From: Acuticoccus sp039189655
Lineage (GTDB): Bacteria; Pseudomonadota; Alphaproteobacteria; Rhizobiales; Amorphaceae
Length of the DNA: 64,000 bases
Reading direction: 5' to 3'
Assembly (NCBI GenBank): GCA_039189655.1
Contig: JBCCYN010000004.1
Span: forward strand, 1-64,000
A program made the position numbers and the translations under genes. The notes beneath the pieces are model-generated. The model was not told the origin of the DNA. It ran no database searches and saw only the letters and a list, made by a program, of their open reading frames with translations. Below are positions 1 through 8,043 of the stretch, piece after piece. Numbering within the stretch: the stretch's first letter is position 1; the number at the start of each line of letters is the position of its first letter.

Positions 1-245
1 AGGTCTTCGGCGTCGGCAACACTCACCGCCAGATTGTGACAGTGCTCGTAGAACGTTTTTCCCTCGTCGGTGAGGGTGAGGCCGGTGCTCGTTCGGTTCA
101 CCAGGCGGACCTTAAAGCGATCCTCCAGCGCTCCGATTTGCCGACTGACTGCCGAAGTGGTTTGCCCAAGCGATCGCGCGGCCGCAGAGAAACTCTGGGA
201 TTCGACGACTTTCGCGAACAAAATCATCTGCGCAGAAAGGTCCAC
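1..245 (-). CDS. LysR-family transcriptional regulator, N-terminal part
   Basis: This is the first 81 codons of a LysR-type regulator that runs off the left edge of the window. The visible part is the winged helix-turn-helix: the family pattern of a helix ending FAKVVESQSFSAAA, then a recognition helix with TTSAVSRQIGALE, then RLVNRTSTGLTLTDEG. The start is a GTG at 243-245 preceded by a purine-rich GGGAGA; no better ATG lies in frame upstream. The effector-binding domain is outside the window, so ligand and targets cannot be told. It is divergent from the DUF1127 gene, with about 200 bases between them that could hold both promoters. The family assignment is firm; the role is unknown. Confidence 0.85.
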   Translation of the reverse strand, partial: MDLSAQMILFAKVVESQSFSAAARSLGQTTSAVSRQIGALEDRFKVRLVNRTSTGLTLTDEGKTFYEHCHNLAVSVADAED

Positions 246-443
246 CCTGCGATCTCCCTTTGCGTCTGACGCAAGGCCGATTTGATCCGAAAAAGGCTTC
301 AGCGCGCCGCTGAAATAGCTATCTAAGGCTTAGCAACAACGAATGTTGCACCGCAACAAACAAAAAGGCCCTCTCGTTTGGGGCCGCCACGGGCGGCCGG
401 CGGATTGTTTAAAAGGGTCTCTAGTAAAGGTAGGATTTGAAAA

Positions 444-698
444 ATGAATAGTCGAGTTGAATCAGTTGGTTCGATTGGAGCCGCCGCCGGTCTTATCGAT
501 CGAGTTGCGGCACGTGCGGCTGGTCTGCGCAACGATTTTGCGCTCTTTCGTGAACGTCGCCGCGTGGCGGCACGGGTTCGCGCAGAACTCTACAGCCTTA
601 CGGACCGGGAACTGAACGATATCGGTATCTCGCGCTACAACATCGACGACATCGCAAGAGAACACGCGGTGATGTACGCGAAGCCGAAAGCCGCATAG
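444..698 (+). CDS. DUF1127 (YjiS-like) small protein
   Basis: An 84-residue protein whose C-terminal half carries the DUF1127 signature: R-x-R-A-E-L-Y-S-L-T-D-R-E-L-N-D-I-G-I-S-R, about residues 44-64, followed by DDIARE. In alphaproteobacteria such short, Arg-rich proteins have been linked to RNA turnover and to nutrient or stress adaptation, but this copy is longer at the N-terminus than the roughly 50-residue minimal form and its role is not evident. A GGTAGGA ribosome-binding site precedes the ATG. The gene is divergent from the LysR gene and convergent with ccmB, so it is probably monocistronic. Confidence 0.85.
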   Translation: MNSRVESVGSIGAAAGLIDRVAARAAGLRNDFALFRERRRVAARVRAELYSLTDRELNDIGISRYNIDDIAREHAVMYAKPKAA

Positions 699-772
699 CG
701 AGGACGAAACACCGGCTGTCGCCTCCTGCACGAACCGCTTTTGCGGACGGGCGGGGGGAACGGCCGGAAGGT

Positions 773-1432
773 TTATTCGATCGCCCGCAACGCGGCAGCC
801 GCTGCGGGGGGCGCCACCACCAGCGCAACGAGGCTGACAGCCCCTAAAAGCGCCAATGACGCGGCGGGATCACCCCCTGAAAGCTGGGTGTCGACGACCG
901 ACACGCCGAATATCACCAACGGTATGGAGAGCGGCAGGACGAGGATGGCGATGAGAACGCCGCCGCGCCTGACCGATACGGCCACGGCTGCTCCCACCGT
1001 GCCGATGAGCGCCATCCCCGGTGTCCCCACTAAAAAGCCGATCACCGTAAGAGCCAGTGCATCCATCTCCATGTTGAGGAGGATCGCCGCTGCCGGCGTC
1101 GCCACGATCAACGGCAGTGCGGATGCCACCCAATGGGCCAAAGCCTTGGTGAGGACCACCAGGGAAAGCGGCGTTGCGCACAGGCGGAGCTGGTCGAGCG
1201 TGCCGTCCTCTTCGTCACTTTGAAACAACCGCTCCAGCCCCAGAAGGAGCGACAGCAGCACCGCAATCCACAACAAGGCTGGGCCAAGGCGCGAAAGGAG
1301 CGGCAGGTCCGGTCCCACCGCAAACGGTGCGACCGTCGCCACCGACAGATAGAAGATAACCCCCACAGGTCCGCCGCCGCCGGCCGCCCAAGCCAGCCGT
1401 ACGTCGCGCACCAGAAGCGCCCAAAGGTTCAA
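773..1432 (-). CDS. ccmB: Heme exporter protein CcmB
   Basis: A 219-residue polytopic inner-membrane protein with about six hydrophobic segments, the normal length and pattern for CcmB. It is the membrane subunit that works with the ATPase CcmA in the CcmABCD complex, which releases heme-loaded CcmE during cytochrome c maturation. The cytoplasmic stretch after the second helix contains FQSDEEDGTLDQL, a conserved CcmB region. The start is a TTG at 1430-1432, inside the overlap TTGA with the ccmA stop, so translation is probably coupled. The usual next gene, ccmC, is absent: the DUF1127 gene follows on the other strand. The remaining ccm genes must lie elsewhere. Confidence 0.93.
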   Translation of the reverse strand: MNLWALLVRDVRLAWAAGGGGPVGVIFYLSVATVAPFAVGPDLPLLSRLGPALLWIAVLLSLLLGLERLFQSDEEDGTLDQLRLCATPLSLVVLTKALAHWVASALPLIVATPAAAILLNMEMDALALTVIGFLVGTPGMALIGTVGAAVAVSVRRGGVLIAILVLPLSIPLVIFGVSVVDTQLSGGDPAASLALLGAVSLVALVVAPPAAAAALRAIE

Positions 1433-2034
1433 AGGGCAAGCTCACTGACCGCATCAAGGCCGAGCGGATCATGGGTGGAGGCGACGATGAGGCCGCCGGT
1501 CTGGAGATGGCGCGACATCACCTGCCCAAAGGCTTGGCGCGATGCGGTATCAAGCCCCACCACAGGCTCATCGAGCAGCCATATCGGTCGCGCAGAGGCA
1601 ATGGGGCGCGCCAGCCCAAGGCGGCGGCGTTGGCCCTGGGAAAGAAACTGGGCCGGGGTGTCCGCAAGGGGGCCGAGATCCACCGCCTCAAGCGCTTCTT
1701 CGGCCCGTTGAAGCGCGCCCCGACCGCCCTGCCATTGGGCCCAGAACCGGATATTCTCCAGCGCCGTGAACTGCAGCTTGAGCGCGTTGAGGTGGCCGAC
1801 CAGGTGGGCGGCCTCGGGAAGTTCGGCACCGCTCAGCTCGATGGAGCCCCGCGCGGGGGAAAGAAGCCCGGCAAGGGCGCGCAACAGCGTCGACTTCCCC
1901 GCGCCGTTGGGGCCCACCACCTGAAGGGCCTCGCCCCCGCGCACCACAAAAGAGACGTCCGAAAACACCTCCCGGCCGCCGCGGTCCACTGCCAGATCCC
2001 GCGCCGTAAGGGTCAATTCGGCGCCCGATGCCAC
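1429..2034 (-). CDS. ccmA: Heme exporter ATP-binding protein CcmA
   Basis: The ABC ATPase of the CcmABCD complex, which uses ATP to free holo-CcmE from CcmC in the inner membrane. Walker A GPNGAGKS lies at residues 41-48, the signature LSQGQ at 131-135 and Walker B IWLLDE at 151-156. The open frame extends upstream to 2109, but the extra residues do not look like CcmA. A GTG at 2032-2034, with a G-rich ribosome-binding site just upstream, gives 201 residues, the family length. It overlaps ccmB by four bases and is divergent from acnA, a neighbourhood common in Rhizobiales. Confidence 0.92.
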   Translation of the reverse strand: MASGAELTLTARDLAVDRGGREVFSDVSFVVRGGEALQVVGPNGAGKSTLLRALAGLLSPARGSIELSGAELPEAAHLVGHLNALKLQFTALENIRFWAQWQGGRGALQRAEEALEAVDLGPLADTPAQFLSQGQRRRLGLARPIASARPIWLLDEPVVGLDTASRQAFGQVMSRHLQTGGLIVASTHDPLGLDAVSELAL

Positions 2035-2124
2035 CCCTAGGCCCCCTGACTGGCTTGATTGGCGTGCGGATAGAGCGTTGATATAGACAAATTCTAAAAT
2101 CATCCGCACGAAGGAGATGGCGCT

Positions 2125-4866
2125 GTGCCTCGCTCGCTCGACTCGTTCCGTTCCCGTACCGAGCTCATCATTGACGGCAAGAGCTACACCATCTTCGACC
2201 TCAAGGCAGCGGAGCGCAACGGGCTGGACGGCATCTCGCGCCTGCCCGTCTCTCTCAAAGTGCTACTTGAAAATCTCCTTCGCCATGAAGACGGCACCAC
2301 CGTCACCGCCGATGACATCAGGGCCGTCGCCCACTGGCTGAAGGACCGCCGGTCCGACCGGGAAATTGCCTACAGGCCCGCGCGGGTGCTCATGCAAGAC
2401 TTTACCGGTGTACCGGCGGTGGTGGACCTTGCCGCTATGCGGGACGCCACGGAAAACCTCGGCGCCGATCCTCGCAAGATCAACCCCCTCGTCCCAGTGG
2501 ATCTTGTCATCGACCACTCAGTGATGGTCGACTTTTTTGGCAACGCCAACGCATTTCGCGACAATGTGGAGATGGAGTACGAACGCAACGGCGAGCGCTA
2601 CGCGTTCCTGCGTTGGGGCCAGGGCGCCTTCGACAATTTTCGCGTCGTCCCGCCGGGGACCGGGATCTGTCACCAGGTGAACTTAGAGTACCTGGCGCAG
2701 ACGGTGTGGACGCGGGAGGACGATGCCATCACCTACGCGTTTCCCGACACGTTGGTGGGGACCGATTCGCACACAACGATGGTGAACGGGCTTGCCGTCC
2801 TCGGCTGGGGCGTTGGCGGCATTGAAGCGGAGGCGGCCATGCTCGGCCAGCCCATCTCCATGCTCATCCCAGAAGTCATCGGCTTCAAACTCATCGGAAC
2901 GCTGCCCGAGGGCACCACGGCGACCGACCTGGTGCTGACGGTCACCGAAATGCTGCGCAAAAAAGGCGTTGTGGGAAAATTCGTTGAGTTTTTTGGTTCG
3001 GGCCTTTCCGCCCTCAGCCTGGAAGATTGCGCGACCATTGCCAACATGGCTCCGGAGTACGGTGCCACCTGCGGCTTCTTCCCCGTCGACGCCGACACCT
3101 TGCGCTACCTCTCCGACACGGGCCGCGATCCCCACCGCATCGCACTGGTGGAGACTTACGCTCGCCGCAACGGCATGTTCCGTGACGACAGCATCGCAGA
3201 CCCGCTGTTCACCGACGCGCTGGAACTTGACCTTTCATCGGTGGTCCCCTCCCTCGCCGGTCCCAAACGCCCCCAGGACCGGGTGCCCCTCACCGAGGCC
3301 GCCACCGCTTTTGCAACCGCAGTCAACGTCATCAAATCCGCCACAAAGAGCGATGCGGCGGCGGCCAGCGCCGATGCGACCGAGACGGGCGAACGCCCCA
3401 GCTATCCCGTGGCAGGCGAGACCTTTGGACTATCAGACGGTGATGTCGTCATTGCCGCCATCACCTCATGCACCAACACCTCGAACCCATCGGTGCTGAT
3501 CACGGCCGGTCTTTTGGCCCGAAACGCCATCGCCAAGGGTCTTAAATCAAAGCCGTGGGTCAAAACCTCGTTGGCGCCGGGCAGCCAGGTGGTCACCGAC
3601 TATCTTCAAAAGACCGGTCTCCAGCAGGACCTTGATGCGCTGGGCTTTCAGCTGGTGGGCTATGGCTGCACAACCTGCATTGGGAACTCCGGGCCGTTGC
3701 CGGAAAAAATCTCGAAAACCATCAACGAGAACGACCTCGTTGCCTGCTCGGTGCTGTCCGGCAACCGCAATTTTGAAGGGCGCGTAAACCCCGATGTGCG
3801 GGCCAACTACCTCGCCTCGCCTCCCCTGGTCGTCGCCTATGCGCTCCTCGGCAAAATGACCAAGGACATCGTCAAAGAGCCCCTCGGCGAGGATGCGCAC
3901 GGCAATCCCGTCTTCTTGAAAGACATCTGGCCCTCCTCAAAGGAGGTGGCCGCCACCGTGCGCACCGCCATCGACAAGGAGATGTTCGACAGCCGTTACG
4001 GCGATGTTTTCAAGGGCGATGCCCACTGGGCCTCCATCGCCACCTCGGCGAGCCTCACCTACCGCTGGCCCCTTCAATCCACCTACGTGCGCAACCCACC
4101 CTACTTTGAGGGAATGTCGATGGTGCCGGAGCCGGTGACCGACATCACGAACGCACGCATTCTGGCGCTCTTTCAAGATTCCATCACCACCGACCACATC
4201 TCACCCGCCGGCGCCATCAAACCCACCTCCCCGGCAGGAAAATACCTTTCCGAGCACCAGGTGGCGGTGCGTGATTTCAATTCCTATGGCGCCCGGCGTG
4301 GCAACCATGAGGTCATGATGCGTGGCACGTTCGCCAATATTCGCATCAAGAATCAAATGGTTAAGGGTGTTGAGGGCGGCGTCACATACCACCAGCCGTC
4401 GGGCGAAGAAATGTCCATCTACGATGCCGCGATGCGCTACGCGGCAGAGGCGGTACCGCTGGTGGTGCTGGCGGGCAAGGAGTACGGCACCGGCTCGTCG
4501 CGGGATTGGGCCGCCAAGGGCACGCGGCTCCTGGGCGTGCGGGCGGTAATCGCTGAATCTTTTGAGCGCATCCACCGCTCCAACCTGGTGGGGATGGGCG
4601 TCCTGCCGCTGGTTTTCACGGGCGGCGACAGTTGGGATGGGCTCGCGATCACCGGCAAAGAGCAAGTGACCATCGAAGGTCTGGCGGCGTTGACCCCGCG
4701 GCAGACCCTCACCGCCACCATCACCTTCGAGGGCGGCGCCACGAAGGACATCGAGCTTCTGGCGCGGATCGATACCGCCGATGAGTTGGCCTACTTCAAC
4801 AACGGCGGCATTCTCCACTACGTTCTGCGCAGCCTAGCGGCGGATGATACGCCCATCGCGGCATAG
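2125..4866 (+). CDS. acnA: Aconitate hydratase A
   Basis: A 913-residue monomeric aconitase of the AcnA/IRP1 type, which interconverts citrate and isocitrate in the TCA cycle in the cytoplasm. The three [4Fe-4S] cluster ligands are visible: Cys449 in SCTNTSNPS and Cys515 and Cys518 in CTTCIGNSG. The C-terminal swivel domain contains YGTGSSRDWAAKGT, which binds substrate. The start is a GTG at 2125 with an ideal AAGGAG eight bases upstream; an ATG slightly earlier is in another frame. The gene stands alone, divergent from ccmA, with about 90 bases between their starts. Confidence 0.98.
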   Translation: MPRSLDSFRSRTELIIDGKSYTIFDLKAAERNGLDGISRLPVSLKVLLENLLRHEDGTTVTADDIRAVAHWLKDRRSDREIAYRPARVLMQDFTGVPAVVDLAAMRDATENLGADPRKINPLVPVDLVIDHSVMVDFFGNANAFRDNVEMEYERNGERYAFLRWGQGAFDNFRVVPPGTGICHQVNLEYLAQTVWTREDDAITYAFPDTLVGTDSHTTMVNGLAVLGWGVGGIEAEAAMLGQPISMLIPEVIGFKLIGTLPEGTTATDLVLTVTEMLRKKGVVGKFVEFFGSGLSALSLEDCATIANMAPEYGATCGFFPVDADTLRYLSDTGRDPHRIALVETYARRNGMFRDDSIADPLFTDALELDLSSVVPSLAGPKRPQDRVPLTEAATAFATAVNVIKSATKSDAAAASADATETGERPSYPVAGETFGLSDGDVVIAAITSCTNTSNPSVLITAGLLARNAIAKGLKSKPWVKTSLAPGSQVVTDYLQKTGLQQDLDALGFQLVGYGCTTCIGNSGPLPEKISKTINENDLVACSVLSGNRNFEGRVNPDVRANYLASPPLVVAYALLGKMTKDIVKEPLGEDAHGNPVFLKDIWPSSKEVAATVRTAIDKEMFDSRYGDVFKGDAHWASIATSASLTYRWPLQSTYVRNPPYFEGMSMVPEPVTDITNARILALFQDSITTDHISPAGAIKPTSPAGKYLSEHQVAVRDFNSYGARRGNHEVMMRGTFANIRIKNQMVKGVEGGVTYHQPSGEEMSIYDAAMRYAAEAVPLVVLAGKEYGTGSSRDWAAKGTRLLGVRAVIAESFERIHRSNLVGMGVLPLVFTGGDSWDGLAITGKEQVTIEGLAALTPRQTLTATITFEGGATKDIELLARIDTADELAYFNNGGILHYVLRSLAADDTPIAA

Positions 4867-4995
4867 GCCGCCCCCAAGAACAGGACCGCACGCCATTGCG
4901 CGTCCGGGACGGGCTGACAAACCGGGCAAAATTCCGATAACGGTGCCAAGTTGGCGACGCGAACGTCGCGCCCGATAAACTGTTTCTAGGTCGCC

Positions 4996-6069
4996 ATGAG
5001 CGTTGCACCCGAAAATCTCGATCCCGGCACCCGGGAGGTGGTCGAACGGTGCGAAACGACCCGCAACGCCGCAGAGGGCGACCTTTTCGTCGCCGAGGGT
5101 GATCAGCCGGACGAGCTTTTCCGAATTGTGTCGGGTAAGGCCGCGGTGGTGCGGGCATCGGCTGATGGCACGGATCACACCATCGCCACCCTTGGCCCAG
5201 GCGAACTCGTCGGCGAGCTGGCGTTCGTTGATGGCGCCCCGCGCTCTGCCTCGGTGCGCGCGATCACCCCGGTAACACTAGAGTGCCTGTCTGCCCGCAC
5301 CCTCGCGGCGATGCCCGATGGCCAAAGCGCCCTTGCTGAATTGAAGGCAGCGCTGGGCGCCAGCATCGTCCGCCGCATGCGGGCACAAAACGATCGGTAT
5401 GTGGGCGCCCTTCAGCGGCAGGTGGCGATCCTGCAGGAGCGGCGGCATTTTGGCCTTTTCTACATCTACACCGTCGCAGCCATGGGCTTTGGGACCCTGG
5501 TGGACGCCTTCATCACGCGCAGGCTGTTTGAGGTCGACGTCTACTCGGTCACGTTTTCCTGGCAGTACTTGCTCGCCCTGATGATCCCCACGGGGATTGT
5601 GGCCTGGAAGATGAAGATCCTGCCCCGGGATCTCGGCATTACCACGAAGGGGTTGCGCCGCTCATTGGTGGAAGGGGTGATCATCTCGGTGATCCTCATC
5701 GCACTGTTGGTGGTCGGCGCACGAGCGGCCAGCGGCGTCTTTGGCGTCACGCTCAATCCCATCCAGTCCGGACCGGTTGGCATCGCCCTTTATGCGGTGC
5801 ACTCCTTCCTGCAGGAGTTGTTTGCGCGCGGCTTCGTACAGACGTCTTTTCAGCGGTTTCTCGACGACCGGCGCGGGATTATCTCTGTGCTCCTGGCCGC
5901 GTTCATGTTCGCGCTGTTCCACCTCCACTACGGCCTTTTCTCGGTGGCGGTGGTGGGGATTGGCGGTCTGATTTTCGGCTTCATTTACCTGCGACACCGC
6001 AACCTTGCCGGGGTAACCCTGGTCCACCTGACAACAGGTGTTGCCGCTTTTTCCGTCGGCCTCATTTGA
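4996..6069 (+). CDS. Cyclic-nucleotide-binding domain fused to a CPBP (CAAX-like) membrane protein
   Basis: A 357-residue two-domain protein. Residues 20-125 form a cyclic-nucleotide-binding domain of the CRP type with a good phosphate-binding cassette, PGELVGELAFVDGAPRSAS (about 68-86). A linker with coiled-coil character (125-150) leads to a membrane domain with about six to seven helices of the CPBP/Abi family. CPBP motif 1 is normally EExxxR; here it reads QELFAR (Gln273, Glu274, Arg278), so the first Glu is changed. Motif 2 FxxxH is intact (Phe305, His309) and a third His is at 344. It may be a nucleotide-gated intramembrane protease or an inactive relative. The gene appears to be alone between acnA and the Bax-inhibitor gene. 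Confidence 0.8.
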   Translation: MSVAPENLDPGTREVVERCETTRNAAEGDLFVAEGDQPDELFRIVSGKAAVVRASADGTDHTIATLGPGELVGELAFVDGAPRSASVRAITPVTLECLSARTLAAMPDGQSALAELKAALGASIVRRMRAQNDRYVGALQRQVAILQERRHFGLFYIYTVAAMGFGTLVDAFITRRLFEVDVYSVTFSWQYLLALMIPTGIVAWKMKILPRDLGITTKGLRRSLVEGVIISVILIALLVVGARAASGVFGVTLNPIQSGPVGIALYAVHSFLQELFARGFVQTSFQRFLDDRRGIISVLLAAFMFALFHLHYGLFSVAVVGIGGLIFGFIYLRHRNLAGVTLVHLTTGVAAFSVGLI

Positions 6070-6393
6070 GTCGAGAGCCTCGTGACTGCTAAAATTGCGC
6101 TCGTTTTCAGCGCTATAACTGCTTTAAATGTGCGCCGTTTCCCATCGTGAACCGGCCTCGACCGCCCCTCCGGGACTGAAAAGGCATGGGACGGTTCGCC
6201 GCGCGACACCGTCGGTCGCCGGCCGTGGATGCGAAGCTTTCGCTATAGTCAGCTGCAGCCCATCCAAAAGGAGCCGCGGAAACTTGCTCAGCCCCCCTTT
6301 TGAACCCATATTGACGGTCAATGGACGAAGTGCGTCCGCTGCCGGGAATGCCTTGGGAGAAGCGCCCGGCCCACTCGAACAATAGGGAAGTGC
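6070..6393. other. Intergenic region upstream of the BI-1 gene
   Basis: No coding region can be supported in these 324 bases. A short inverted repeat, TTGACGGTCAA, lies at 6311-6321, about 70 bases before the BI-1 start, and could be an operator or part of a -35 box, but no matching -10 box was found at the right distance. The stretch probably contains the BI-1 promoter. Confidence 0.3.
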
Positions 6394-7170
6394 ATGGCAA
6401 CCTCCGATCGTAACCCGTACGCCCGGCCGACCGTCGGGGCCGCGCCCGTCGACGTCGGCATCGATCAGGGCCTGCGCAGCTACATGCTGCGCGTCTACAA
6501 CTACATGGCGCTGGGCCTCGTCGTAACGGGGCTTGCCTCTTTGGGCACGTTCGCCCTGGCGGTATCCGCCGCGCCCACCCAGTACGCCCTCGGGAATGGC
6601 ATCTTCCTCACCGACTTCGGCGCCGCGCTCTACGGCAGCCCGCTGCGGTGGGTCGTGATGCTCGCCCCGCTTGGCTTCATCCTCGCCATCAGTTTCGGCA
6701 TCCAGCGCATGTCGCTCAGCACCACCCAAATGGTGTTTTGGGCTTTTGCCGCCGTGATGGGCGTGTCGATTTCGTCGATTTTCCTGGTCTACACCGCTGA
6801 ATCGATCGTTCGCGTGTTCTTCATTACCGCGGCGGCGTTCGGTGCTCTCAGCCTCTATGGCTACACGACCAAGAAGGATCTCTCAGGGTGGGGATCGTTC
6901 CTGTTCATGGGCCTCATCGGCATCATCATCGCCGCGCTCGTGAACCTTTTCCTTCAGTCGTCCGCGCTCCAGTTCGCCATTTCGGTGATCGGTGTGTTGG
7001 TGTTTGCTGGCCTCACCGCCTACGACACCCAGCGCATCAAAGAGATGTATTATGTGGGTGACGACGGAACGACCGCCGGCAAGAAGGCGGTGATGGGCGC
7101 GCTTTCGCTCTACCTGAACTTCATCAACATGTTCTTGATGCTCCTGTCGCTGTTCGGCAACCGCGAATAG
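6394..7170 (+). CDS. Bax inhibitor-1 / YccA family membrane protein
   Basis: A 258-residue integral membrane protein with seven hydrophobic segments and the family landmarks: an N-terminal cytosolic tail, RVYNYMALGL at the first helix, and the C-terminal half with FAGLTAYDTQRIKEMY and LYLNFINMFLMLL. Bacterial members (YccA, YbhL, YetJ) include an inhibitor of the FtsH protease and a pH-dependent calcium leak channel. The conserved aspartate in TAYDTQ is one of the pair that forms the pH sensor in YetJ. The gene is single, with a GGGAAG-type ribosome-binding site and a strong terminator directly after it. Confidence 0.95.
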   Translation: MATSDRNPYARPTVGAAPVDVGIDQGLRSYMLRVYNYMALGLVVTGLASLGTFALAVSAAPTQYALGNGIFLTDFGAALYGSPLRWVVMLAPLGFILAISFGIQRMSLSTTQMVFWAFAAVMGVSISSIFLVYTAESIVRVFFITAAAFGALSLYGYTTKKDLSGWGSFLFMGLIGIIIAALVNLFLQSSALQFAISVIGVLVFAGLTAYDTQRIKEMYYVGDDGTTAGKKAVMGALSLYLNFINMFLMLLSLFGNRE

Positions 7171-7191
7171 GACGCATAGCAATCCTGATGG

Positions 7192-7219
7192 AAAAAGCGC
7201 GGCTCCGGCCGCGCTTTTT
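7192..7219 (+). terminator. Intrinsic terminator of the BI-1 gene
   Basis: A perfect 12-base-pair inverted repeat (arms 7192-7203 and 7208-7219, loop TCCG) ends in a run of T and begins with a run of A. It lies 22 bases after the BI-1 stop codon. The symmetric A and T runs mean it could work in both directions, but only the + strand gene reads into it. Confidence 0.93.
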
Positions 7220-7294
7220 TGTTGGGCAGCGCCCCTTGCGCGACTTGGGTCAACCAACGACAGTTTTCGCGTAATCGAATCGCGAGGTCCGCCG

Positions 7295-7843
7295 ATGCCC
7301 CGCCTCTTCACCGCTCTGACCCTTCCCGAAAACACCCGCATGTGGCTCTCCACGCTTCGTGGAGGCTTGCGGGGCGCCCGCTGGATCGATCCGGAAAACT
7401 ACCACATCACGCTGCGGTTCATCGGGGATGTGGATGACCGCACCGCCGATGAAATTGCCGAAGTGCTGGCGCGCCTCGATCGCGCGCCCATAGAAATCCG
7501 CCTGAGCGGATTGGATTCGTTCGGCGGCAAGAAACCCCATTCCCTTTGGGTGAGGGTTGAGCCGACGCCAGCCCTGATGGATCTGCAGGGCGCTTTAGAG
7601 CGGCGCATGCAGCGCATCGGTCTTCCGGCGGAAGCCCGGCGATTTACCCCCCACGTGACGATCGCCCGGTTGCGCGGCGTTTCCGCCCGGGACACAGCCG
7701 ACTGGCTCGCCCATCGCGGTGGGTTTTCAGCACCGCCCTATTGCGCCGATCACTTCGTTCTTTTGTCGTCAAAGGCGTCAGTGGGGGGCGGGCCCTACCT
7801 CGCCGAGGAACGCTATCCCCTTCGGTTCGCTCAAGCCGCTTAG
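7295..7843 (+). CDS. thpR: RNA 2',3'-cyclic phosphodiesterase (LigT/ThpR family)
   Basis: A 182-residue member of the 2H phosphoesterase family. Both catalytic HxTx motifs are present at the expected spacing: HITL at residues 37-40 and HVTI at 120-123. The family hydrolyses 2',3'-cyclic phosphates on RNA ends to 2'-phosphates and can ligate 2'-5' linkages in vitro; the biological substrate is not settled. The ATG start gives the standard N-terminus PRLFTALTLPE. It sits alone, convergent with the large OmpA-family gene. Confidence 0.92.
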   Translation: MPRLFTALTLPENTRMWLSTLRGGLRGARWIDPENYHITLRFIGDVDDRTADEIAEVLARLDRAPIEIRLSGLDSFGGKKPHSLWVRVEPTPALMDLQGALERRMQRIGLPAEARRFTPHVTIARLRGVSARDTADWLAHRGGFSAPPYCADHFVLLSSKASVGGGPYLAEERYPLRFAQAA

Positions 7844-8001
7844 AGCGCGTTCCAGCAACATAGGATCGTGTTGCGTCTCGAACCGCACGGAAAGACAAGA
7901 ACTTGAGAGCAGGCCATGAGATCGCGTGATCGTGTGACCCGCTTTAGGCGGAGCGACACCTTCTAGAACGGCTGCCCCTAGGGCCGCCGCTCGCCCAGAC
8001 G

Positions 8002-8032
8002 AAAAAACCCGCCAAGCCAGCAGGGGCGGGTT
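8002..8032 (-). terminator. Intrinsic terminator of the OmpA-family gene
   Basis: Read on the minus strand, an eight-base-pair stem (arms 8025-8032 and 8006-8013) with an 11-base loop is followed by six T. It starts 12 bases after the stop codon of the OmpA-family gene. The GC-rich stem plus T-run is a standard rho-independent terminator. Confidence 0.85.
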
Positions 8033-8043
8033 GCGGTCGCCCG

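Noticed and set aside
6311..6321. TTGACGGTCAA inverted repeat as an operator of the BI-1 gene
   Set aside because: Too short and unsupported by a second copy or a known regulator; kept only as a note in the region entry.
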